From contig OZ006972.1 in NCBI GenBank assembly GCA_963931255.1, positions 558,001-622,000 on the forward strand: a DNA stretch of 64,000 nt. Direction: 5' to 3'. Source of the stretch: CALUVN01 sp944323595 (GTDB taxonomy: Bacteria; Cyanobacteriota; Vampirovibrionia; Gastranaerophilales; Gastranaerophilaceae). The notes under the pieces are model-generated. The model was not told the origin of the DNA. It did no database searches and was given only the letters and a program-made list of their open reading frames with translations. A program made the translations under genes and the position numbers. Every line of letters starts with the position of its first letter. The first letter of the stretch is position 1. Of the stretch, positions 38,006 to 45,066 are shown piece after piece.

Positions 38006-38197
38006 ATGGCAAAACATTGTGAAATCTGCGGTAAAGCACCGATTAAAGCAGCTAAATTAACTTTCTCACATAAACAAATCGTACATACTCAAGAACCTAA
38101 TCTCCAAACTGTTAAAGCCGTTATTAACGGTCAAACAAAAAGGATTAAAGTTTGTACTTCTTGTTTGAAAGCTAACAAAGTTGTTAAAGCTGTGTAA
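38006..38197 (+). CDS. rpmB: 50S ribosomal protein L28
   Basis: A 63-residue ribosomal protein with both zinc-binding CxxC pairs (CEICGKAP near the N-terminus and VCTSCLKANKV near the C-terminus), so it is the zinc-carrying form of L28. The middle contains SHKQIVHTQEPNLQTVKA and RIKVCTSC. ATG 38006 follows AAAGGAAAA. It is monocistronic, with its own terminator 33 bases on. Confidence 0.93.
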   Translation: MAKHCEICGKAPIKAAKLTFSHKQIVHTQEPNLQTVKAVINGQTKRIKVCTSCLKANKVVKAV

Positions 38198-38230
38198 CAG
38201 TCAAATTAAAAATTTAAAATTAAACAATGA

Positions 38231-38258
38231 AAAAGCTCTCTATTACTAGAGAGCTTTT
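38231..38258. terminator. Bidirectional terminator between rpmB and the gene at 38282
   Basis: AAAAGCTCTC and GAGAGCTTTT form a 10 bp stem with an 8-base loop. The T/A runs on both sides let it work for both convergent genes. Confidence 0.88.
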
Positions 38259-38281
38259 TATGATATATAATCGGGAGATTA

Positions 38282-39715
38282 TTATTCGCCTTTAATAGGA
38301 GCGTTTGTTTTCTTTCTGGTTGCGTTTGTGAAGTGACCGAATGCACCGGTTTGCCAGTTCCATTTAATTGAGTTTTCGAATTCACCTCTGGATAACCAGC
38401 CGCCTTCTTGGAGTAACGGTGTCGGTTCATAAGAGCTTGTAGATTCACCGTTTTTATTTTGAACCATATAGAGGTTGCCTTCTCTGTTGAGATCCATTGT
38501 TTGTACGCCTTGACCTTGATCCAGAATGTGTAAGCCGTAACCGGTTTCAGAAATTGATACATCAACTTTGCCGTATTCTTCATTTTTTCCAGGAGTGATT
38601 GTACCTGCTTCGTCATCCCAGTTGATAAATGTTCTGTTGTATCTCAATGTGCTTCCGTCTCTTGCTGATGCTTGAGGGTCAAGAATGTATTTTGCAACTC
38701 TTGAGTTATGTTCATCGTATGTTACGAATGATTCTGTGAATTCGCCTTCGCCTTCTTGTTTTACTCCTAACTCATTCATCATTTCATCAAGGTATGAGTT
38801 AACTTCAGAGTGCCAATCAGGTCTCATTGTGATTGTGTCAGGCGGTAATGTAATTGTTTGATAAATTGTATCGTGTACTACCGGTCCCGGAACTTCAATC
38901 GTAATAGTATCAGCCGGTTGAGGTACATATACTGTATCTTTAACGATTATAGGTTCGCCAGGAAGATATACTGTATCTCCAGGAAGATAAATCGGTTTAT
39001 CTACATAAATTGTATCACCAGGCAATTTTTCATAAATTGTGTCGCCAGGAAGATATACTGTATCCCCAGGAAGAGGTTTATCTACATAGATTGTATCGTG
39101 TACAGGATATGGTTTATCAATATATGTAGTATCATGTTTTACAACCGGAACTTCGACTGTGTTAGTGATAGTACGCGGTGTAACAGGAAGTTTTTCTTCT
39201 GTATGAATATCATAATTTTCATCTAAGAGATCATCGCTGCAGCTTGTCATAACTGCTGCTGCAGGAATAACAGATGCTGCTGCTAATGTTTTTGATGCAG
39301 CGGAAAGTCCTTTGATTCCTTTAACTAATGCGCCGCCCCCAAGTATTGTTGCGCCTACTGCAAGGATTGCGGTTGCACCTGAACGATTTGCTCTGTCTAC
39401 TGTTGCTTTAACAAAATCGCCTACGCTGTCTACATCTTTATAATCTTTTTTGAAGCTGTCAGCTATACGTCCGAAAAATCCTTTCTTTTCTGTTGCTTCG
39501 CGTGATTCTTTTAATGATTGTTGTAACGCTGCTTCAGCTTCTTTATCATATTGTGCTTTTTGTTCCGGTGTCATTGCATCGTATTTTTTCTTTTGTTCTG
39601 CTAATAATTTCTGCAATTGTTGTGCCGGTGTTTCTTTTTGGAATGTAAATGTAAATGGTTGTGTTTGTCCTTGTGTCTGTTGAGTGCTAACTCCTTTAAC
39701 TCCGTCTAGTGCCAT
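38282..39715 (-). CDS. Surface-type protein with DTIY repeats (paralogue 1)
   Basis: A 477-residue protein in several parts. Residues 1-110 are cytoplasmic-looking and charged (QKETPAQQLQKLLAEQKKKY). Residues 113-158 are hydrophobic and end in VMTSC at Cys159, resembling a lipobox followed by acidic residues (SDDLLDEN). Residues ~185-300 are a repeat array based on PGDTIYVDKP and PGDTVYLPGD. The C-terminal ~175 residues form a domain shared with the protein at 41804 (EMMNELGVKQEGEGEF, TPGKNEEYGKVDVSIS). A ribosome site AAGGAG precedes ATG 39715. It may be a lipoprotein on a periodic stalk; function unknown. Confidence 0.72.
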   Translation of the reverse strand: MALDGVKGVSTQQTQGQTQPFTFTFQKETPAQQLQKLLAEQKKKYDAMTPEQKAQYDKEAEAALQQSLKESREATEKKGFFGRIADSFKKDYKDVDSVGDFVKATVDRANRSGATAILAVGATILGGGALVKGIKGLSAASKTLAAASVIPAAAVMTSCSDDLLDENYDIHTEEKLPVTPRTITNTVEVPVVKHDTTYIDKPYPVHDTIYVDKPLPGDTVYLPGDTIYEKLPGDTIYVDKPIYLPGDTVYLPGEPIIVKDTVYVPQPADTITIEVPGPVVHDTIYQTITLPPDTITMRPDWHSEVNSYLDEMMNELGVKQEGEGEFTESFVTYDEHNSRVAKYILDPQASARDGSTLRYNRTFINWDDEAGTITPGKNEEYGKVDVSISETGYGLHILDQGQGVQTMDLNREGNLYMVQNKNGESTSSYEPTPLLQEGGWLSRGEFENSIKWNWQTGAFGHFTNATRKKTNAPIKGE

Positions 39716-39968
39716 AATAATCTCCTTTTTTCCTCGTTTGTTTCCCCAATAAATTTTAGAAATTTTAAATTTCCCCGTGATACTTTAATAAAAAAAATTT
39801 GAATTTAAGAATTGCCTTTTTTGTCATTCATGTTAAGAAATATTACAAAACATATTTTCTATGCCTGATAGAACAATATATTAAGTCTTGTTACAAGATT
39901 GTAAAATTATTTGTCTTTTTTGCATATAAATAATAGAATGTAAATGGGAAAAGTTTGAGGGATAAAAC

Positions 39969-40460
39969 ATGTTAAAACAAGAGTTAAGGGAGAAAACTTT
40001 ATCGCCGCAGGAAGTTAGAAATATTTTAAATGCGGATAACAAAGAAATCGTTGAACTTTGCAAGAAAGCATCCATATTGCCGAGAAAAAACAACAAAGGT
40101 CAAACTTATTTTTCTTATGATGAAGTTAAAAATTTGCGTAAAGTTCAGGCTCAAAAAAATGTTGTAACTAACCCCATAGCTGAAACTAAACAGGTTTCAG
40201 CAGTAAGAAGTATTTTAAACTCTCTTCAGGATATGGAAAAAAATCTGAATGCAACTATTTCCCGTGTAATAGATGAAAAATTAGAGGGAATGGACGAAGT
40301 CGTAGTTGAATTAATACGCTGCAAAACAGATAACGAAACTCTCAGACAAAAGATTATTACATTAAATAAAGAAATTTATCAATTGAAAAATGACCTCAGT
40401 GCATATAAACCGGTTGGTTTAGGCTTATATAGAAAAAAAGAACGCCACAGCTGGGATTAA
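39969..40460 (+). CDS. MerR-like DNA-binding protein with coiled coil
   Basis: A 163-residue protein. The N-terminal ~60 residues look like a winged helix-turn-helix of the MerR/excisionase type (LSPQEVRNILNADNKEIVEL, then RKNNKGQTYFSYDEVKNL). Residues ~75-140 are a coiled coil (LNSLQDMEKNLNATISRVID, LRQKIITLNKEIYQLKND), suggesting dimerisation. The tail is basic. It is 49 bases upstream of recA and in the same direction, so a shared transcript is likely. Target genes are unknown; whether it regulates recA is untested. Confidence 0.72.
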   Translation: MLKQELREKTLSPQEVRNILNADNKEIVELCKKASILPRKNNKGQTYFSYDEVKNLRKVQAQKNVVTNPIAETKQVSAVRSILNSLQDMEKNLNATISRVIDEKLEGMDEVVVELIRCKTDNETLRQKIITLNKEIYQLKNDLSAYKPVGLGLYRKKERHSWD

Positions 40461-40509
40461 TTGAAAATATAAAAAAACAGCAAATTATTAGTTGAAAAGG
40501 GATTTTGTA

Positions 40510-41535
40510 ATGGCAGTAAAAGATAAAGAAGCACCGGCAGCAGTAGAAACAGGCGATGAAAGAAGCAAGGCGCTTAAATTAGCAATTGAAAAAATAGAAA
40601 AAGATTACGGCAAAGGCTCAATTATGAAGCTTGGCGATAAAGCCACCGTAAACGTAGATGCAATACCGACAGGAGCACTGGCACTTGACGTTGCACTTGG
40701 TATTGGCGGGGTTCCACGCGGACGTATTATTGAGATTTACGGTCCTGAAAGCTCCGGTAAAACCACTCTGGCTCAGCACATCGTAGCAGAATGTCAGAAA
40801 AGAGGCGGAATTGCCGCTTATGTTGATGCAGAACACGCGCTTGATCCGGAATATGCAAGAAATCTCGGTGTAAAAGTTGATGACCTATTAATTTCTCAAC
40901 CGGACACAGGTGAACAGGCTCTTGATATTACAGAAGAACTTGTACGTTCCGGTGCAGTTGATGTTGTCGTTGTCGACTCTGTAGCGGCTCTGGTTCCAAA
41001 AGCTGAAATTGAAGGGTCAATGGAAGACCAGCAAATGGGACTTCAAGCACGTTTAATGTCTAAAGCACTCAGAAAATTGACAGGGGTAATCGGAAAAACA
41101 AATACAACCGTTATTTTCATTAACCAGTTAAGAATGAAAATTGGCGTAATGTACGGAAATCCTGAAACAACAACCGGCGGTAATGCTTTGAAATACTACG
41201 CATCTGTACGTATGGAAATTAAGCGTACAGATGGTGTAAAAGGTGAAGACGGAGATGTCGGAAACCACGTAAGAGTAAGAGTTTTGAAAAATAAAGTTGC
41301 ACCTCCGTTCAGAACTGCTGAATTTGATATTATCTTCGGTAAAGGAATTTGCAAAATCGGTAATATCCTTGATGTTGCTGTAAACCTTGATATAGTTAAA
41401 AAGGCAGGAGCATGGTTCAGTTTTAATGATGAAAAATTAGGACAGGGCAGAGATAAAGCCAAAGATTTTCTGGCTGAAAATCCTGATATTCTAAACGAAA
41501 TTGAACGTCTTGTTCGTGAAAAACTCGCTGAATAA
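40510..41535 (+). CDS. recA: Recombinase A
   Basis: ATP-dependent strand-exchange protein for homologous recombination and SOS induction. The 341 residues include the Walker A motif GPESSGKTT near residue 72, AYVDAEHALDPEYARNLGV, VVVVDSVAALVPKAEIEG (Walker B and loop 1), GNALKYYASVRMEIKR and the C-terminal domain ending ERLVREKLAE. I chose ATG 40510 (MAVKDKEAP) rather than 40492, because AAAAGGGA precedes it at a good distance. No SOS box could be identified by eye. A strong terminator follows. Confidence 0.97.
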   Translation: MAVKDKEAPAAVETGDERSKALKLAIEKIEKDYGKGSIMKLGDKATVNVDAIPTGALALDVALGIGGVPRGRIIEIYGPESSGKTTLAQHIVAECQKRGGIAAYVDAEHALDPEYARNLGVKVDDLLISQPDTGEQALDITEELVRSGAVDVVVVDSVAALVPKAEIEGSMEDQQMGLQARLMSKALRKLTGVIGKTNTTVIFINQLRMKIGVMYGNPETTTGGNALKYYASVRMEIKRTDGVKGEDGDVGNHVRVRVLKNKVAPPFRTAEFDIIFGKGICKIGNILDVAVNLDIVKKAGAWFSFNDEKLGQGRDKAKDFLAENPDILNEIERLVREKLAE

Positions 41536-41557
41536 GCAAACATAATTTTTACAAACT

Positions 41558-41599
41558 AAAAAGCTGCTAATTAAAATCTTTTTAATTAGCGGCTTTTTA
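41558..41599 (+). terminator. Rho-independent terminator after recA
   Basis: A 15 bp stem (AAGCTGCTAATTAAA with TTTAATTAGCGGCTT, one G-T pair) and a short loop, followed by five T. Confidence 0.88.
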
Positions 41600-41803
41600 C
41601 TAAAAATTGTCAGTTATAATAACCTTTAAGCGTTCTTACCCCATAATGTTACGTTTTGTTAAGTCGAAATTTATACTGTAATCCCGCTTGTATCAAGGCT
41701 TTTCAAATAAATATTTCTTTTATCGCAATATTACTAGCAAAGAAAATTATGTTTCTTTTTAGTATAATCATAAAACACACCAGTAATTAAGGAGGTTACA
41801 CAC

Positions 41804-42958
41804 ATGCCAATTAATGCGATAAGCAACGTAAGCTTTCAAGGTTTTCGTTCTAACAAAACAAATAAGAACAATAAACCCGTAGCAACACAAACAAACCCTG
41901 CTGAAGTAAGAAAAAGCACCCCTGAAAATAAAGTATCCAACAACGCTTTTTCAAAAGCAACAAAAGCAATGGCTCTTGCAGTCTTAATGACTCCTATTGC
42001 AGGACCAATCATGACAAGCTGTACAGATGACATTGATATTGATATTAAAGATACAACAAATATCTACCATCCAAGAGATACCTTATACTTCCCGGTATGG
42101 CAAAAACCGGATACCGTATGGATGGATAAAATTATTCACGATACAACTTATGTAGAAGTTCCTGGTAAAAATGATACTATCTATATACCTAAAACTGATA
42201 CAATATATGTGAATAAAACAGATACTATTGTTATCCCTGGTAAAAATGATACTATTTACATACCAAAGGTAGATACCGTATTTGTGCCGAAAACTGATAC
42301 TGTATACATTCCGAAAACTGATACAATCGTAAAACATGATACTATCCAATATCCTATTTACATTCCTGGCGACACTGTTTATGTTCCAAGAAAATATGAT
42401 TCCGAAGTATTCGACATTATGAAAGATATGATGGAAGAAGTAGGAATTAACACAGAAGGTCAAGGCGATATCATCACCCGTATGATAGGTAAAGATGAAT
42501 GGAATAATTCACTAAACGTATACGATCTGAAAGGTAAAAAATCATCAGAAGAAAAACCTGTTTATGACAGAACAACATACGGATGGGATGATGAGGAAGA
42601 AGCTATAGTTCCTGGTAAAAACATGACTTATGGAGAATTAGGAATATCTAAATCTAAAAACGGCGGTTTATACTTAGAACACAAAGTTCCTCGCGGAAGT
42701 GCTTCACAAAAACCATCAACAGCAGACGGCTACAGACTTGATAAAGAAACAACATTAACCAAAGGCAGCGGAATGCTTCTCCGCAGAGATATTACAAATG
42801 GTCAGGATGAAGATAAAGGTTCAATCAGACCTGGTGATCAGCCTCAATCTGTATTCTTCTATGAACCATACGGTTCTATGCCGGGTGAAGAACTTATGTG
42901 GAGATGGTCAGATATCGTTGTCAAATTGGGAGAAAAACCTGAAGACGCAGAAGAATAA
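41804..42958 (+). CDS. Surface-type protein with DTIY repeats and VSFQG N-terminus (paralogue 2)
   Basis: A 384-residue protein starting MPINAISNVSFQGFR. Residues ~53-72 are hydrophobic and end IMTSC at Cys73, a lipobox-like site followed by Asp-rich sequence. Residues ~85-195 are an array built on PGKNDTIYIPKTDTIYVN. The C-terminal ~185 residues correspond to the same domain as in the protein at 38282 (MMEEVGINTEGQGDI, WDDEEEAIVPGKNMTYGELG). ATG 41804 follows AAGGAGG. The two paralogues flank the recA region in opposite orientation. The role may be a surface adhesin or scaffold; this is inference. Confidence 0.74.
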   Translation: MPINAISNVSFQGFRSNKTNKNNKPVATQTNPAEVRKSTPENKVSNNAFSKATKAMALAVLMTPIAGPIMTSCTDDIDIDIKDTTNIYHPRDTLYFPVWQKPDTVWMDKIIHDTTYVEVPGKNDTIYIPKTDTIYVNKTDTIVIPGKNDTIYIPKVDTVFVPKTDTVYIPKTDTIVKHDTIQYPIYIPGDTVYVPRKYDSEVFDIMKDMMEEVGINTEGQGDIITRMIGKDEWNNSLNVYDLKGKKSSEEKPVYDRTTYGWDDEEEAIVPGKNMTYGELGISKSKNGGLYLEHKVPRGSASQKPSTADGYRLDKETTLTKGSGMLLRRDITNGQDEDKGSIRPGDQPQSVFFYEPYGSMPGEELMWRWSDIVVKLGEKPEDAEE

Positions 42959-42991
42959 TCTCTATATAAACATATTATTCTTACACACATT

Positions 42992-43019
42992 AAAAGCTCT
43001 CTTTAAAAAGAGAGCTTTT
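42992..43019 (+). terminator. Rho-independent terminator after the gene at 41804
   Basis: AAAAGCTCTCTTT pairs with AAAGAGAGCTTTT around two A. TATAAT of the next gene begins only 5 bases later. Confidence 0.87.
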
Positions 43020-43036
43020 GTTATATAATAAAAACT

Positions 43037-43441
43037 ATGAAAACATTAGCACAATTTGTACAACAAAAAAGGGATAAGCTGGGACTTTCACCGCGCGGGC
43101 TCGCAATGACCTGTAATCTGGAGCTTGAATTGATAGAAGACATTGAGTCAGGCAAAGAATTATTTCTGCCTGTTACAATACGGCAAAGTCTTGCAAAAGG
43201 TTTGAGATGTAATCCTGAAGAAATAAAAAAATTTGAAAAAGATTTTTCAAATAACTCTGTATCACTGGAAATTATAGAAAGCCTGAAAGAATTAATCTTA
43301 AACGGAGCAGGCGGTTTAAAATGTCCTAAATGCGGGGCACCTTTAGTTACACGAATAGCCAGAATGTATGATTTGGAAGACAACCTTGTACTGCATCCAA
43401 AAGCACATTGTACAAAATGTACATTTCAAATTCATTCTTAG
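43037..43441 (+). CDS. XRE-like regulator with C-terminal zinc ribbon
   Basis: A 134-residue protein. The N-terminal ~70 residues form a Cro/CI-type helix-turn-helix (FVQQKRDKLGLSPRGLAMTC, LELIEDIESGKELFLP). A C-terminal zinc ribbon has CPKC and CTKC pairs about 30 residues apart. TATAAT at 43024-43029 is 7 bases before the ATG and there is no Shine-Dalgarno sequence, so the mRNA is probably leaderless. Its end overlaps the end of the convergent acetyltransferase gene by 4 bases. Confidence 0.75.
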   Translation: MKTLAQFVQQKRDKLGLSPRGLAMTCNLELELIEDIESGKELFLPVTIRQSLAKGLRCNPEEIKKFEKDFSNNSVSLEIIESLKELILNGAGGLKCPKCGAPLVTRIARMYDLEDNLVLHPKAHCTKCTFQIHS

Positions 43442-44157
43442 TGCCTGAACACTAATTTATTAATCACTTCATACCATAAAGGCTTATCCTGCTGTAAACG
43501 TTTTGTAAAAAAGTGAACATAATCAGGATAACCGTCACCATCTCCGTGTGCAGCAATTACGTCTACAACCTGTTTTTGGCGTGGATTATCCGGCGTCATT
43601 TTTTCAAAACCCATTTTTTCATAAAAACCGGCTGCTTTAACTTCACCTTTGAGGAAAACGTCCGTAAAAGTATTTTTATTAATATCCAGAGTTTTTTCAA
43701 GCAGTGTTTTGCCGAGCCCGTAACCGCGAAACTTTTTATCAACGGCAAGAGAATCCACATAGAGAGTATTAGATGATGCTAAAGGCACCTGATCAAAACT
43801 ATAAGAAATACATGCAGCACGCAGTTTACCTTTTTCATCGCGTCCTGCAAGCATTGTAAAATTGCCGTCATCGTACTTAAACTTAGGCTTTATATAACTC
43901 ACAAAACCGTTACGGATATAATCTTTGTTTTTCTTGCTTCTATATGCCAGCCAGTACGGGTCGTTGGTAAAGGAAGCAAAATTAGTACAGAAAAAATCTG
44001 CGATTTCATCTAACAGATTACCTTTTGGCAAATCTTTAACTTTAATTTCGGAGAAATTAAGCTTCCCCAATTTAGTATCAATTTGAAATGGCTTAACAGG
44101 ATTAAACCTTGATGTAAAACTTTGTTGATTATTATATTGTTGAATTTTCATATACAT
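43438..44157 (-). CDS. GNAT-family N-acetyltransferase
   Basis: A 239-residue protein. The acetyl-CoA binding motif is clear near residue 150 (LAVDKKFRGYGLGKTLLEK), followed by FLKGEVKAAGFYEKMGF, the usual C-terminal GNAT strand-helix. The N-terminus (MKIQQYNNQQSFTSRF) resembles the short SF-containing leaders of other proteins here. ATG at 44157 or 44151. Substrate unknown. It is divergent from ssrA. Confidence 0.82.
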   Translation of the reverse strand: MYMKIQQYNNQQSFTSRFNPVKPFQIDTKLGKLNFSEIKVKDLPKGNLLDEIADFFCTNFASFTNDPYWLAYRSKKNKDYIRNGFVSYIKPKFKYDDGNFTMLAGRDEKGKLRAACISYSFDQVPLASSNTLYVDSLAVDKKFRGYGLGKTLLEKTLDINKNTFTDVFLKGEVKAAGFYEKMGFEKMTPDNPRQKQVVDVIAAHGDGDGYPDYVHFFTKRLQQDKPLWYEVINKLVFRH

Positions 44158-44191
44158 AGTAAACCCTGTAAAATTTTTTTTTGCCAGAGAG

Positions 44192-44220
44192 TTGAAAATG
44201 AATTAATAATAGATTATAAT
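44192..44220 (+). promoter_or_regulatory. Promoter of ssrA
   Basis: TTGAAA at 44192-44197 and TATAAT at 44215-44220 are 17 bases apart, 32 bases upstream of the mature tmRNA 5' end. Confidence 0.75.
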
Positions 44221-44252
44221 AGAATATACAGGACATTGAAAACAATGAATAC

Positions 44253-44648
44253 GGGGACGTTTTGGATTTGACAGGATGCCAGATTGAAACAGGCTGCGAG
44301 TCCGAGCGCTGTTCTCGGTTATCAACGAGCAAACTAAATTAAATGCTAACAATGTAATTAAAGCAGACTTCAGCCCAAGAGCATATGCATTGGCTGCGTA
44401 GTCGCTAATTAGCTACTCATATAGCCCAGCTTGCCGGCGATATGGGTCCATTATGCAAGCTGCAGTACCGCGATGACGGTAGCGGTATCAAGATAACCGT
44501 CAAGGGTTTAGAGTTTCCCTCAAATAAAACCTAGGGCTGATTTAAGGGTAATGATACTTTCCCGAATCAGTTGAGAAAATAAGTATCTACACTCGTAGAA
44601 GCTTGTTTAGATCCATTTTGGACAGGGGTTCGACTCCCCTCGTCTCCA
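44253..44648 (+). ncRNA. ssrA: Transfer-messenger RNA (tmRNA)
   Basis: Rescues stalled ribosomes. The 5' end GGGGACG pairs with the 3' CGTCTCC (44641-44647, one G-U pair) to form the acceptor stem, with discriminator A at 44648; CCA is not encoded. The T-arm GGTTCGACTCCC lies just before. The reading frame starts at GCT 44345 and gives the tag ANNVIKADFSPRAYALAA, ending in TAG at 44399-44401. The ANN start is as in cyanobacterial tags, and the ALAA end is the protease signal. It is a one-piece tmRNA. The prophage begins within about 60 bases of its 3' end. Confidence 0.95.
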
Positions 44649-45066
44649 CTTTATGTAACTTTATAGCATACTCAAAGGCTAAAACAAGCGGAAAATCTAT
44701 CTGTATTAAAGTGAGTGTTTTGCGTAGGGCAGATGGTGCGATTATTTTGGGTAATCGGCTTGTGTAGCGGATTTCATGGGTAGGAAATAATCAAACCATG
44801 TGAACTGTAATTACTCTTTTTACTCTTTTTCTACTCGGCACAGATGGTGTGATTATTTCGGGCAAAAGGATTTTAAACCTCTTTGTGCCTATATTTTGGG
44901 TAAATTAAGGCTTGGTTCAAATGGTATGATTATTGCGGGCAAGTGAGTCTTTTGAGGTTTTTGAAAATTCTGCTGTTCTGTTCAATTTTTTAATTGATAC
45001 GAAACCGACACAATGCTCGGAAGTGATGTTCCAATTCTTCATCTTCCGAGTTAAGGTGTGTGTACC
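44649..45066. other. Left end region of the prophage
   Basis: This 418-base stretch has no gene. It contains four copies of a ~25 bp repeat (listed separately), a possible element terminus at TGTATTAAAGTG (44702), which resembles the TGTATTGATTCA start of phage Mu, and no recognisable repressor gene. There is also no terminator-like hairpin directly behind ssrA. Confidence 0.55.
44730..44942. repeat. Four ~25 bp repeats, probable transposase binding sites
   Basis: Direct copies lie at 44730-44754, 44841-44865 and 44918-44942. A copy in reverse orientation lies at 44783-44805. The shared pattern is CAnATGGTnTGATTATT followed by TCGGGCAA (or close). Arrangement near an element end, before a MuA gene, matches the L1-L3 sites of Mu. 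Confidence 0.72.

Noticed and set aside
38858..39226. Long plus-strand frame opposite the DTIY-repeat gene
   Set aside because: It is the complement of the repeat array (Tyr/Ile-rich low complexity) and has no ribosome site.
44649..45066. CRISPR array from the repeats at the phage left end
   Set aside because: Only four imperfect copies with unequal spacing and one inverted copy; no cas genes. Transposase sites explain them better.
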